Of a DNA stretch of 64,000 nt, positions 46,089-56,751 are shown piece after piece. The notes beneath the pieces were generated by a model. It searched no databases, was not told the origin of the DNA, and was given only the letters and a program-made list of their open reading frames with translations. The position numbers and the translations under genes are program-made. Numbering within the stretch: the first letter of the stretch is position 1; the number at the start of each line of letters is the position of its first letter. Origin of the DNA: Balamuthia mandrillaris (Eukaryota; Discosea; Longamoebia; Balamuthiidae); contig JAVKOQ010000076.1 in assembly GCA_031835245.1 (NCBI GenBank), forward strand, positions 1 to 64,000. Direction: 5' to 3'.

Positions 46089-46461
46089 GCTGAATCATCG
46101 AAAGCTACCTTATCAAAGTGGTCAGGTCTTTCTGAAGAACTAAGAAATCCTTTTATGTAGACGGTAACTTCTTTTTTCTCCCATGCATGGGAATGCGCCA
46201 AGTGGACCAACCGGTCCTCTGTTGAGTGATTGAGTGAGTGTGCGCTGGCAACGAGGAGGAGGGAGGAGGCCACGCACGCGAAGGTGGTAAAGTGTAATCG
46301 GAAGAGTTATCGGAGGAGTAGGGGGAGAGAAAGACAGGTCGTGGCAGTCTTGCAAGGAGAGCAAATAAAGAAGTAGGCGGTAGGCTGCTCCTCCTGGCTG
46401 TTGATAGCAAGGTCCCTTGTGGTAGTAGTAGGTTGCGAGTGGGTGGCCGTGGTCGCAACAT
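44859..46461 (-). CDS. alpha/beta hydrolase-fold protein
   Basis: Likely start at 46461 (MLRPRPPTRNLLLPQGTLLS), an Arg-rich N-terminus, with a first intron needed before EDRLVHLAHSHAWEKKEVTV. Then VYIKGFLSSSERPDHFDK joins WLECHKKLHLKYGWGNRAYG after the GA-repeat intron. QELAIMAG at about 45780 joins QLYFQYREAMKNCEEHAHVL near 45270 across the satellite intron, with matching phase. The nucleophile elbow is VVAHSLGCKLL; an Asp (YNADDAI) and a His (GPSHIYP) follow in usual order. The fold and VTVYIKGFLS strand resemble DUF726/TMCO4-like hydrolases of unknown substrate. The C-terminus runs to the stop at 44859. The first exon is the weakest part of the model. Confidence 0.65.
45340..45752. repeat. 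pentanucleotide (GAGGA)n satellite, about 410 bp, in intron
   Basis: An almost pure purine tract is built on ggaga units, with interspersed gagagg variants in the middle third (45440-45660). It fills most of an intron of the hydrolase gene, whose transcribed sense is the pyrimidine strand. Such mirror-type purine tracts can form triplex DNA. Confidence 0.9.
46041..46088. repeat. (GA)n microsatellite in hydrolase intron
   Basis: About 20 GA units lie in the preceding intron of the same hydrolase gene, CT-rich in sense, close to the acceptor. Confidence 0.85.
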
Positions 46462-46763
46462 GCCCGTACTCTCTGGCAGACCGGCTTCTCACGGACAGCG
46501 CGTTGGTTAAGTGGGGGTGGGTGGTGGTGGTGTTGGGTATTAGTTCAGGGAAGCTTCTTTTGTCTTCTCCTCCTAGCGGCAGGGAGGGTGCCCCATGCTA
46601 CTCACTACCACAACTGTGCTTGCTGCGAAGGGGGTGGAGGAGGGTGGGTGGGTGGAACCTCACTCACTCTTTTATTTTTATTTTTTGTTTTTATTATTAT
46701 TTATTTGTTTGTGGGGAAGCAAGCAGCAAGCAGCAAGCAGCAAGCAGCCACAAGGGAATAATA

Positions 46764-48648
46764 ATGGCCGCTAATGGACGCTTGTTCTTGACCTCGAAAG
46801 AGGGGGCAAAAATGGTGCGCAACCCCGCCTTCACCAAACGCTTTGCGGTGGCCTGCAGCGGCGGCCTCCACACCCGCCAGTTCCAAGGAAAGGCCCAGCG
46901 TCTGGCCAACGTGCTGTTGTTGCACCACAAGGCCGTTCTTGGCAAGGAAAAGCGCTGCCGGGAGAACATCTTTCAAGTCATTCAAGTGGTGGTCGCCAAG
47001 CTCTTGAGGGAGAGAAGCAATTGTACCACAGGAGAAAACCTTGAAGGAGGAGGCTTACACGCCGCCATGACACTCTTTCAAGCAGTTTATGATCTCCGCA
47101 GCTATTTTACGTTAGTTTCTCCTTTTTGTGCTCATGCTCGTTGTTGTTATTGTCTTTTGTGCTTGTGCTTGTTCTTCTGTTCTTCTTGTTCTTCTTCTTG
47201 TTCTTGTTCTTCTTGTTCTTCTTGTTCTTCTTGTTCTTCTTGTTGTTCTTCTTGTTCTTCTTCTTGTTCTTCTTCTTGTTCTTGTTCTTCTTCTTCTTCT
47301 TCTTCTTCTTCTTCTTCTTCTTCTTCTTCTTCTTCTTCTTCTTCTTCTTCTTCTTGTTCGTCTTCGTCTTCGTCTTCGTCTTCGTCTTCTTCTGCCGTTT
47401 TAATTGCATTTCGTGGAATCTTTTGGCAGGACAGCACAGCAACAAGCGCTAGCAAAATGGAAGGAAGAGCTTGGCCAAGTCTGTGATATGGGAAGTTCCT
47501 CGTCAGCTGAGCTACCATCTCCGCACCAGACGTTCAAGGTGGAAGCCTTGCGGCCTGCCGCCTTTGCTACAACGTTTGCGAAGGGGACCCACCAATGCCC
47601 CAAATGTAACGCTAAACGTGCACTCTACTGTTGGAACTGTTATGAGCCTTCCGTACCCATTGCTTCTGTAGGAGAGAGCCCCCACCGTGGCGTCAAAAAA
47701 ACGAACAAGAACAAACAAGCAAAACGGGAATCGATCGTTGGTGAAGAGCGCCGACAGCCAGAGGGGCACGCCCTCGTTCTGCCGCTGCGCATTGACATAG
47801 TGATCCATCCTTCGCTGCGGCCTAGCCGCTGCACATCAATCCACGCTGCTGTGCTGTGTCCTAGAGAACAAGTCAGAGTATTTACTGCTTTTCCAAATGG
47901 TATCCCTCGATATGATCCGACCACAACTGTAGTGTTGTTCCCTTCCAAGGATGCTACCTACCTAAAGGACGTTGTGTGGCCAGCCAGTGATCCTGATGAC
48001 GGTAATTACATTAGTACACACTTGTACTTCCTTTGCTATCTTTTCTCTTTTGGTGTGACCGTTCATGAATGATTATTCTCTTCTATTTGCGGGCGACTTT
48101 GACCACCAGAACAAAATCAACCCTGGAGACGGATAGAACGAGCGGTGTTCATAGAGTCAACATGGGAAGGGGCTGATCTGGTACTAAACCACGAACACAT
48201 CCGCCAGCTTCCGAGGGTGAAGCTAGGCCCTGGCAAAGAGACCTTCTTTTGGCGATTCCAACCGCTGGGCAACCATTGCTTGTCTACTATAGAGGCCATT
48301 TACTATCTTTGCTGTGAATTTGAACAATTGAAGCGAGAACTAGTTCCATCACTGGACTCGGCTCAAGAGGAAGCCGGTTCTGCAGCGGCTGCTGGCGAGG
48401 AAGTGGACGACCACAAATACGACGACTTACTCTACTATTTCTGTATAGGACATCAGCGTGTTGCCACTTTTTATGCTCAACGACCGCAACTGCTTCCTCC
48501 AGTCAGTTGGAACCGACAGAACACGGCCCCGGCAGCATTGGGTCCTACACCCGTGAATGCATCCACCCATTGTGGTGCATTCGTGCAAGATTTGCAAAAT
48601 GTGCAAGTCCCCTCACACCCAGAGGGATTGGGCGAAGCGCCCCAGTGA
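46764..48648 (+). CDS. DTWD1: tRNA-uridine aminocarboxypropyltransferase, DTWD1 type
   Basis: Three exons (46764-47110, 47430-48001, 48110-48648) sum to 1458 nt, giving 485 residues. DTWD1 adds the acp group to uridine in tRNA using SAM. Family marks: zinc-type pair CPKCNAKRALYCWNCYEP, LPLRIDIVIHP, TSIHAAVL, VVLFPSKDA, the DTW box here VFIESTWEGAD, RQLPRVKL, FFWRFQPLG and LSTIEAIYYLCCEFE. The box has Glu where DTWD1 proteins have Asp (DSTW), a conservative but notable change. The first 130 residues are an extra N-terminal domain (MAANGRLFLTSKEGAKMVRN) absent from the much shorter human protein. Intron 1 is filled with a TTC/TTG satellite. It is divergent from the hydrolase gene over about 300 bp. 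Confidence 0.88.
47115..47398. repeat. TTC/TTG trinucleotide satellite filling DTWD1 intron 1
   Basis: About 280 bp of ttcttg and ttc units, with a (ttcgtc)n variant at the end near 47360-47390. It occupies nearly all of intron 1 and is pyrimidine-rich in sense, ending about 30 bp before the acceptor. Confidence 0.9.
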
Positions 48649-49181
48649 GGACAGTGCTGTGCTAACGCTTTTGTTGACAGTAAACAAAAAATCAGCGAAA
48701 AGCAAATGAAACAAAACGAAAAGAGAACAGATATGGGAGCACAGACGCAATAGCTGAGCAAAGGGTAAGACCAAGACGGTGCACAGCAACAGATCATCCG
48801 GAGGAGGAGGAGGGGATTGGGTGGGCGTGGTAGGAGCGTGGCCACCACTAGCCCGCAATTACCTTTTCGGGACAGTTGACCGAAAAGGTGTGGTGGCTGT
48901 GAGAGCGGTTTCCCCGATCCCACCATGCTATATTGGTTTGTGCCAAGTTCTTTGGTTCCCAGCCACGTTGCTTCTTCTTTGGCCACTTATGGTTCCCCTG
49001 ACTGTGACTCCTTCCCGAAATGGGGATGCTGCTCATATTATTTTTTTTATTATTATTCATTCTGTATTAGCCCGTCGTAGGCGCCAAGACGGCCTTTATT
49101 GGGTAGAAAGGCTTTCTGTCACATCCACACACACCGCTACTCGTACGTCTTGTTGGCGCGTCCCACAGAATCCTCACCGAA
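48649..49181. other. intergenic stretch without a supported gene
   Basis: The stretch lies between two plus-strand genes. A T/A run (attattttttttattattatt, near 49036-49058) could be terminator or leader sequence. Minus-strand frames here lack support. Confidence 0.4.
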
Positions 49182-49880
49182 ATGGCCTTTATACAGGACT
49201 GGTTCCTTGACAACGATTTTGAAGAGTTCCCAAGAGACCCTTTCGAGGGAAGGTGGCCATTGCAAGAAGCCGAAGAGAACTTTCTCTTCAAGCCTGACTT
49301 GACCACCGACCCCCACGACAGAGAAGGCTTTCTGACAGACCTGTACCTCAGCCCTGATGTCATGGGACAAGAGGACACCTGTAAAACGGCCGAAAATGAC
49401 CTCTCCTCAACATTATGCAGAGTAGAAGAGGATGCTGTGTTCCTTGGAAGCAACCCTGCCGATGAGGATAGGACGAAATCCCACCTGAAACCATGGGATG
49501 ATAGGAGAAATGGAGGAGGAAAAGCTGCACATGGAGGAGCAGGAACAATTGAACCTAGTGCCGCCCAACCTCGATGCGAAACAGGACGGGCACATGCCGA
49601 TCTTTTGACAAAGGCAAAGGCCGCTACAACGAGAGCCGAGCAGGTCTTTCCCCCGTTGGTATTCCCTTCTACTCTGTGGACGTATTTGGGCTGCGAAATG
49701 TCCTCCGGCCAGCCTCAGCGGCAGTGCACCTCCTTGGATCCTGGAAGCGCTGCCGTTGTTGCAAGGGTGGCCGTCCCTCCCACAGCAAAGCAACCTTCCC
49801 TGGGCTCTGGCCTTGCCTTCATCAAACCTTACAGGAGACGGCGCCGCCGTGCCGATAATCATTTTGGCTCAATGGAGTAG
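49182..49880 (+). CDS. unrecognised acidic protein with basic C-terminal tail
   Basis: A 232-residue intronless frame starts at MAFIQDWFLDNDFEEFPRDP. The first 90 residues are acidic and aromatic-rich, similar in feel to transactivation or docking segments. The middle is low in order. The end carries KPYRRRRRRADNHFG, a strong nuclear-localisation-like cluster. No domain is recognised. Existence is supported by frame length and by fit between flanking genes, not by homology. Confidence 0.45.
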   Translation: MAFIQDWFLDNDFEEFPRDPFEGRWPLQEAEENFLFKPDLTTDPHDREGFLTDLYLSPDVMGQEDTCKTAENDLSSTLCRVEEDAVFLGSNPADEDRTKSHLKPWDDRRNGGGKAAHGGAGTIEPSAAQPRCETGRAHADLLTKAKAATTRAEQVFPPLVFPSTLWTYLGCEMSSGQPQRQCTSLDPGSAAVVARVAVPPTAKQPSLGSGLAFIKPYRRRRRRADNHFGSME

Positions 49881-50094
49881 CTGTACAAAGCTAAAACCCG
49901 CGCACACCCAACAACCATCGCAACACACCAGCCAGCCTTAGTTAAAAGACATACCTCTTACAATGTAACTTCAAATGTATAAAAACAAACGGTGCAACAA
50001 AGTACCTACCTAGTAGTGGTGACGGTGGTGTTAAAGTGGAGAACAACTTCGCCAGGGCCAAGTTAAGAAGCAGCTGATGGAGGAAGAAAAGGGT

Positions 50095-51840
50095 TCAGGA
50101 GGAGTAGGAGGATAGCGCCATTTTTTGAATTTCCTCCAAGAAGTGAGAACAAGTGGCTAAGGCATCTTCCTCCGTCCCCGCCTCGCCGATGACGCGAATG
50201 ATCGGCTCTGTGTTGGACTTGCGCAGGTGCACCCATCTTTTGTCAGAAAGAAGTTGGGTCTCCTCTCCGTTTTCCTGTTGGTGGAGCATGGCATAGTCAA
50301 TGTCAATCTTGAGGCCATCGCTTTCATCTAAGGCAAGTGCCTTGTCCGACCACGCTGCCTTGAAATGGCGAACGACGGCCTCGGGGTCGATACCCTCTAT
50401 AGGGGCCTTCAGTTTGACGATATGGTATTGGGGGAGGGTGCCCTTTAGCGTGCTGATGGTTTGCTTGCTTTGCTGGGCTTGAGAAAAGACGGCCAAGTGC
50501 TGAAGGGCAAGGGCGGCGGCCACGAGAGAGTCCCTGCCTATATGAACGTCAGGTAGCATTACACCTCCATTGCCTTCACCGCCGATGACGGCGTGCGTTT
50601 CCTCCATCATCTTGGCCACGTGTATCTCGCCAACGGGGGTGGCGTAGACTGGGCAGCTATAGAGGGCGGCCACGTCATCCACGGCTCGAGAGGAGGACAA
50701 GTTTTTGCAAACAGGGCCTCGTTTGCCGCAATGTCCCAATATGAAGTTCACGGCCATCACCAAGGTGTACTCCTCTCCCAAAGGTTGCCCGCTCTCGTTG
50801 ATGAAAACGCACCGGTCAGCATCGGGGTCGAGAGCAATGCCAAGGTCCGCCCTTTCTTCCCTCACCTTGTCGCAGATCTGTTGCAAGTGAGCAGGCACAG
50901 GTTCGGGAGAGTGCGCAAAGAGGCCGGTTGGTTCCAGGTTCAAGCCCACCACCTCTACTCCCAGTCGTTGCAGCAGGGAGAGCATGATAGGACCACCTGC
51001 CCCATTCACTGCATCCAACACCACCTTCAAGCCCAGCTCCTTTATGCTCTCTGGCTTTATGTAGGGCAGCTCTAGGATGGCTTCTATGTGTTGCTGCGCT
51101 GCGCTGTCAAGCGTCTCCACGTGACCCACTTCCGTGTACGCTGGAAAGGAGAACTGGCCCTCCTCCGCTAGCTTGAACATCTGGTCGCATTGCTGAGGGG
51201 ACAGAAAGAGACTATCTCTATCCACAAACTTGAGGCCATTCCACGGCTCCGCATTGTGGCTGCTTGTGATTATAACGCCTCCCTCCGCACTCAGCTTCTT
51301 CACCATGTATTGTACCTTTGTTTGTTTGTTGGGTGGAGTGAGACTCTTGGCAGCAAAACAACCCCACCACCACCCACCACCCACCACCCACCAACATAAG
51401 ACAACACCAACAGAGCCGCACACCCAGCAGTAAAAAGGCGCTAACCGTTGGAGTAGGAACTATGCCAATGTCCACCACGCGAAAGCCAAGGGACATGAGA
51501 GCGCCATAAACCAGCTGTAGCACCCAAGGCCCGCTCACCCTGGAGTCTCTGCCCACAACGAGTGTGCCTCCACTGCCGCTTCCCGTGCGAGAACGCAGCA
51601 GGCTTCCAAATGCAGCCACATAGGTGCACACCACGGCTGGCGTGAAACTCTGCCCGACGATTCCCCTCACCCCCGAGATCGTTACCTATCGTTGCTGTCG
51701 TTAGTAGCAACTTCACCCCACAAGACCGCTTGCCAGCATGGAGAGCAAAAAGAGAGGAGAGAGAGCAGAGAGCAGAGAGCAGAGAGCAGAGAGCAGAGAG
51801 CAACACTAACTCATAAACACACCATCAATGGAGAAGACAT
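50095..51840 (-). CDS. phosphohexomutase (phosphoglucosamine/phosphomannomutase type)
   Basis: Three exons (51823-51840, 51446-51685, 50095-51315) sum to 1479 nt, giving 492 residues; the first exon is only six codons (MSSPLM). Family marks in order: VTISGVRGIVGQSFTP, VVGRDSR, the phosphoserine loop GGVIITSSHNAEPWNG (about residue 104), the metal loop LGIALDPDADRCVF (about 250), the sugar loop GGEGNGGV (about 332), and the phosphate-binding RKSNTEPIIRV (about 454). All catalytic residues are present. The short RGIVGQ start and overall length resemble archaeal/bacterial GlmM-ManB enzymes more than PGM1 or PGM3, so the enzyme probably interconverts hexosamine or mannose phosphates for glycan or nucleotide-sugar synthesis. 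Exact substrate cannot be told. Confidence 0.85.
51752..51802. repeat. AGAGAGC heptamer minisatellite in mutase intron 1
   Basis: About six or seven units of agagagc lie in intron 1 of the phosphohexomutase gene. The same unit recurs in a sirtuin intron at 57704-57799. Confidence 0.85.
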
Positions 51841-51950
51841 CTTGGACCAAAGACTTTGAGCCGCCGCAAGCTCTGTGTCCCCTCCCCTTTATTTCCTCTT
51901 CTGCTGCAAATATAATTAAGAACGAAGAAATATAAAAATAAAAAAGAAAG
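51841..51950. promoter_or_regulatory. 110-bp bidirectional promoter
   Basis: Only 110 bp separate the start codons of the phosphohexomutase (minus) and the aminotransferase (plus). The stretch is AT-rich (tataattaag, aaatataaaaataaaaaa near 51908-51948), which could serve as core promoter for the plus-strand gene. Confidence 0.5.
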
Positions 51951-53799
51951 ATGGAGAGGCGGGCTGCTGCTCCTGTAAACAACATGAAGGAGGGGAGCTC
52001 CGCGGCAGGCTACACAACGGACAAGGAAGGGCTACTTGCGTTGCGCAGACGGTTCCTATGGTATGTATTGTGCCTCATGAATGTCTGCAAAACGGCAACA
52101 ACAACAACACACGGCATTGTGACTGATGGGCTCCTCATACGCGCACAGCGGCGCCCAGTCTATTTCGTATAAGCAGCCATTGCTCATTGTGAAAGGGCGT
52201 GGCGCCTTTCTTTATGATGAGAACGACCGTCCCTACCTCGACCTGGTTAATAATGTTTGTCACGGTTCATCACTCCCTCTCCCTCTGCCTCTCCTTCGTC
52301 CTCTCCCTCCGCCTCCCTCCCCCCTCTCAGGTCTTCTTTGTCTCCTCTTTTTGCTCTCCTTTTTCTCACACCTGCTTCACTGCTGCTTCGCATGGCTGAT
52401 GATAACAATATTATGGCTGGGCAGTGGGTCACTGCAACGAGCGGGTGGTAAAAGCAGCGGCGGAGCAATTGGCCACGTTGAACACCAACACGCGTTACCT
52501 TCAGTAAGTTAGGCCCGCCACTGCCTTGTTATTTATATGAGCGAACTCTAACGACCGCTGCGTCATGTGATCACTCCCATTCTCCTCCTAATCCCAGTCC
52601 CAACATTGTAAAACTGGCGCAACGGCTGGCAGCTACAATGCCGGAGCAGCTGCAAGTCTGCTTCTTTGTGAACTCCGGAGCCGAGGCCAACGACTTGGCG
52701 CTACGCTTGGCAAGGTGCTACACGGGAAGACGGGACATACTGTCGATGGCCACGGGATACCATGGGGCCACCACCGCCACCATCGAGATCAGCCCTTACA
52801 AGCTTGATGGAAAAGGTGGCTTCGTTGCGCCACCTTACTGCCACAAGGTCCCCATTCCGGACCTCTTCCGGGGACCCTACAGATACGGCGATTCTAATGC
52901 AGGCCACAAGTACGCCAGCCAAGTGGCTGACAAGCTCGCCCACATCCAAAAGACCAGCAGCAGCGGTGGCATTGCTGCCTTCTTCGTGGAGCCCGTGATG
53001 AGCTGTGCTGGGCAGATAGTTTTGCCGGATGGATACTTGCAGGAAGTCTTCCGCCATGTACGAAGTGCTGGAGGCGTTTGCGTGAGTGATGAAGTACAAG
53101 TCGGCTTTGGCCGGGTAGGCACCCATTTCTGGGGATTCCAGACGCAAGGCGTTGTTCCTGATATTGTAACCATGGGAAAGCCCTTTGGCAACGGATTTCC
53201 CTTGGCCGCTGTTGTAACCACAAAGCCTATCGCTGATGCCTTTGCTAACAACGGCATGGAGTACTTCAGTACGTTTGGAGGTATATAAGCGTTTTTTAAA
53301 GTCCTCTTTACTACTCTCCTTCCCTTTGCTTTACTCATTCTCTCTCTTTTGTTTAGGTAATCCGGTTGCATGTGCAGTCGGGTTGGCTGTGTTGGACGTA
53401 ATAGAAGAGGAGAAGCTACAGGATAACGCATTAAAGGTCGGGCAATACTTTGTGGAGGAGCTCCGCAAGCTGCAAGCAAAATATCCGATGATTATAGGGG
53501 ATGTAAGAGGCATAGGCTTGTTTCTGGGAGTAGAGTTGATTAGGGATAGGAGCACGTTGGAGCCTGCCCCAGAAGAGACTTCCTGGATCGCCGAAGCCAT
53601 GAAAGAGAGGGGCGTGCTGATAGGCACGGATGGTCCCTTCCATAACGTGCTCAAAATCAAGCCACCCATCGTCATTACCTGTTCCCAAGTGGACCTCGCC
53701 ATCCGCGCTCTTGATGCTGCTTTGGAAGAACTGTGTGCCAAACATTCCACCCTGTTGCCCTCTATTCCTTCCAGCCAACATTTGACAGCTCGACTTTAA
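51951..53799 (+). CDS. class III PLP aminotransferase-fold phospho-lyase (ETNPPL/PHYKPL-like)
   Basis: ETNPPL breaks phosphoethanolamine, and PHYKPL breaks 5-phosphohydroxy-lysine, both with PLP. Exons: 51951-52060, one from about 52118 ([20 protein letters not shown]), one near 52430 ([20 protein letters not shown]), a long one from about 52600 to 53281, and the last from about 53357. Conserved marks: [39 protein letters not shown], the PLP lysine in [35 protein letters not shown], and [10 protein letters not shown]. The strong match to the AGXT2-like lyase subfamily, including the NTNTRYL region, favours lyase over transaminase. Which of the two substrates is used cannot be settled. It shares a 110-bp promoter with the mutase. 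Confidence 0.85.
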
Positions 53800-53831
53800 A
53801 TGTATTGTATTGTTTATCCGCTTCTCTTCTC

Positions 53832-53870
<39 letters not shown>

Positions 53871-54021
53871 CTCGTTTTCTGTGTTCATCCAAAGCAAGTA
53901 ACTGACCTTTTTCGCTAAAGACAGTAGTACTATCAGTACTAGAGTTTTATGTAGGGTATTTATAATAGGGAGGAAAAAAAGGGGTTCGTGCATGCCTTTA
54001 TCAACGCTGGCTGTTGTTACA

Positions 54022-54673
54022 TTACTGCTCGTGCGGCTTGACTACCAGGACTGGAATGGGAGAATTGGTGACGACGTAGGAGCTTACAGAGCCAAGCAGA
54101 AGCCTTGTTATGCGAAGTAGAAGAGAGAGAGAGAGCAGTAAGTATGTTAACAAGTTCCCTACAGAGACGTTGGTGGGCACCTTTTAATAAGGCCGAGGCC
54201 CCTGCTACCTACAACGATAAGGTCAGCAGCTTCCTCTTGTGCCTTTTCAATGATGGCCTCTCTTACACTGGTTGAATGGGAGTTCACCAGCTTTATGTTG
54301 TGCTCTGGTACCTATTTACTCGCCCACACGTTACATTACACCTTCATGAAGGAACAACACAAAGGGGCACAGGGTAAGTGAGGCGCGTGTGTACCCCTTT
54401 TTCCATCAGAAATGCCTTTTCCTGTTCCAAGATGTTCTGGGCTCGGTTCATTCTTCGCAGTCGTTCCTCGTCTTCCTGCTCTTGCATCAGTTGCACGGGA
54501 GGTAAGCCTGTCACCACCACGTCGAAATTGCTGGTGGGCATCAGAGTGTTGGGTTCCTCCCAGAAGCTGGCCACAACTACCTCGTCCTTTTTTCCAGAGC
54601 CAAGGAAGCTGCAGGCAAACTCCAGTGCCTGCCTGCTGTTCTTGGAGCCATCGGTGCATACAAAGTACTTCAT
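54022..54673 (-). CDS. single-domain universal stress protein (USP)
   Basis: The start at 54673 gives MKYFVCTDGSKNSRQALEFA, the first USP strand, loop and helix. The middle is helical and charged (EDEERLRRMNRAQNILEQEK). A later exon gives IKLVNSHSTSVREAIIEKAQ and ADLIVVGSRGLGLIKR, and the last exon LLLGSVSSYVVTNSPIPVLV, stopping at 54022. The GxRGxG...GSVS nucleotide-binding pattern is kept, so ATP binding is likely. The joint between the first and second exons is uncertain. Confidence 0.8.
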
Positions 54674-55001
54674 TTTTTTAAATGGTTTGTCAGTGCTTAG
54701 GCGGATGCTCTGTGGTATTGCCACTGGTCTCTTTGTTTTTTTTTTTTCCTCCAACGGATACGACAACGAGGCAAGGACAGGAGGGGGGCATGCTGTGATA
54801 ATGCAGCTGGCAGGGGCGTCGTTTACTTGCTGGCAACCAAATTTCCTCATGTTCTCCATGATCACCACCCCAATTTCACTGATCGATCTATTACCTTTTT
54901 AAGCATTAAGGTACCTCCTTAGCAAACATAAGGTACCTCCTGAACACCGATATTAAGGTGCTCCCCTTGGTTTTGGCGGCACAAGGGGAGAGCACCACCA
55001 C

Positions 55002-55789
55002 ATGGAGCAGCAGGGGCAGCAGCAGGAGGAAAACGGGACAGCTGAAGGAGCAGCCAGCGGCCAGCCTCATGAGCTCCGCCACCAGGAGGAGGATGAAACG
55101 GAGGAAATGCCTTTCCACAACGAGTTTTTCTTTGACTATGGGGACCTTTCCAAGAAGGCTCCCTTCTGCGTGACTCCCCCTCACCTGGCTCAGCTGTTTG
55201 TGACGCTGGCCGGTGTTACCAAGGAGGACCTTGTGGTGGACCTGGGCTGTGGCGAAGGAGATGTGCTCAACCAATGCGCGTTGGCAACGGGTTGTAACGC
55301 GTTAGGGCTGGACATCAAGGAAAAGCTCGTCAATACGGCCACGCAACGAGCAAAAGAACTAGGCCTCGACGTGGAAACAAGCGTTCGGTATCGTGTCTCC
55401 GACTTTATACGGGACACTTCATGGATCGACGAGGCCACTAAGGTTTGCCTAACTTCCCAAACCACAGCAAACAAAAAACAAGAAACCAGAAACAAAATAG
55501 ACGACCAGCCATTCATTTGTGTTGTTATTGTAAACAGGTGTACATATGGACGGTGCCCGCTCAGATGGAGGACCCTGCATTACAGCATGCCCTTGCCGCA
55601 TTTGTGCAACGGAAACCTGGAAACGTGTTAGTGTCGCGAAACCTTCCGGTGCCGGGGCTCACCCACGTACATTGCGAGAAGCCAGCCTACTATTTTGTAT
55701 ATTGCCATCCTCTATCGTGTGCCCCTCCTTCTGTTCACACATTTTCTTCGACTCCTCTTTCTTCTGCCCCTGACCACAAGCTTGGATGA
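55002..55789 (+). CDS. class I SAM-dependent methyltransferase
   Basis: The start at 55002 (MEQQGQQQEENGTAEGAASG) gives an acidic, Gln-rich leader. The fold begins with FCVTPPHLAQLFVTLA and motif I LVVDLGCGEGDVLNQCA, then motif II ALGLDIKEKLVN. A GT-AG intron (about 55443-55538) splits the domain, then VYIWTVPAQMEDPALQHALA and KPGNVLVSRNLPVPG follow. The pattern resembles small lysine methyltransferases of the FAM173/DOT1-like sort. The C-terminal exon edge after about 55675 is uncertain, so the true end may lie slightly elsewhere. Substrate unknown. Confidence 0.7.
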
Positions 55790-55911
55790 AGCAGGCAGTA
55801 GGCATGTTGAACGCCAACAACAACATATTTTTCTTTTGAATAGCCATTATCTCAGTTGTTCTGATACAGAACCGCTTGACTTGGCGTTTAGTGATGCGAG
55901 TCTATTGTTTC

Positions 55912-56751
55912 TCATTTGAGCGTGGCCTCAAAGTCATCAACGGCTTGCTTGGCGCTCGGCAAAAGATTATGTTCAGGTTCCCAGCTGTTGGCTTGTTCAT
56001 CGAAATCCTTCCACTTGACCAGATATTCCACAGCCACTTCTTTACTCTCTGCGTCCCAAAACATGCGTTTGTCCAGAATAGCGCCCACTTCATACTCCTC
56101 TCCCCCCTCTTCCTCCTCATCTTGCTTGCCATTTCCCTCTCCCTTCCGCTTTTGGTGTTGCTGCTTAGGCGCTGCAGCGTTTTCGGTTGTAGAGGCAGCG
56201 ATGTCGGAGGGCAGTGATAACTCGGCATTGCTGCGGAGAGCGGCAACAACCGCCACCCTGGAACGAAGCTTCTGACCGCTGGGAGTGTACCAGTAGGTGT
56301 CAGTCCTGCCAATCGTTGCTCCTGCTTGCCTTTGCTTCGTTTCTACCTTCCAGCCGTCAGGTAGCAAGCCCTCTTGTAAAAAGGCACGCACCTGGGGGTG
56401 TGGATCATCGCTTCCCTTCCTTGCGCTGCTCGTCCGCTCGTTGGCTTTCTTTTTGGTACTCTTGCTTTTGTTCTTTTTCTGTTTACTTTTCCTGCTCTTG
56501 TTGTTGTCATCGTCGGTGGGTGGCGTGCCGCCTTCCGACGTTTCCTTGCCCGCCACTACGCCTATCTCCTCCCCCAGGCGTTCCCCTTCTTCTTGTTGTT
56601 TTCTCTTCTTGGTAGCACTGCGCAGTTGTCTCGACTCAGGGCCACCACCATCGCTAGAAGGGGGACGTTCAGCAGCAGCCGCAGCAGCAGGCCGCTTGGT
56701 GGGGGGGCTTGCTCTCGTCCGTTGTTGCAGTTGTTGTTGTTGTTGGTTCAT
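55912..56751 (-). CDS. MBD-like + chromodomain chromatin reader
   Basis: A 279-residue intronless protein starts with poly-Gln and an Arg/Pro/Ala-rich, then Lys-rich basic region (KSKQKKNKSKSTKKKANERT). An MBD/TAM-like fold follows at about residues 125-175: LLPDGWKVETKQRQAG, then TDTYWYTPSGQKLRSRVAVV, matching the LP-GW-R-G-D-Y-P-GK-RS pattern of methyl-CpG-binding domains. The chromodomain is at about 220-275: YEVGAILDKRMFWD, then EYLVKWKDFDEQANSWEPEH, with aromatic-cage Tyr, Trp and the final Trp. Known MBDs read methylated DNA and chromodomains read methylated histone lysine. Having both in one short protein suggests a coupling reader; binding of methylated DNA here is unproven. Confidence 0.8.
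   Translation of the reverse strand: MNQQQQQLQQRTRASPPTKRPAAAAAAERPPSSDGGGPESRQLRSATKKRKQQEEGERLGEEIGVVAGKETSEGGTPPTDDDNNKSRKSKQKKNKSKSTKKKANERTSSARKGSDDPHPQVRAFLQEGLLPDGWKVETKQRQAGATIGRTDTYWYTPSGQKLRSRVAVVAALRSNAELSLPSDIAASTTENAAAPKQQHQKRKGEGNGKQDEEEEGGEEYEVGAILDKRMFWDAESKEVAVEYLVKWKDFDEQANSWEPEHNLLPSAKQAVDDFEATLK

Noticed and set aside
47107-47518. Poly-Lys, Glu, Phe, Leu or Cys/Ser frames across the TTC/TTG satellite
   Set aside because: Same reason: the repeat lies inside DTWD1 intron 1.
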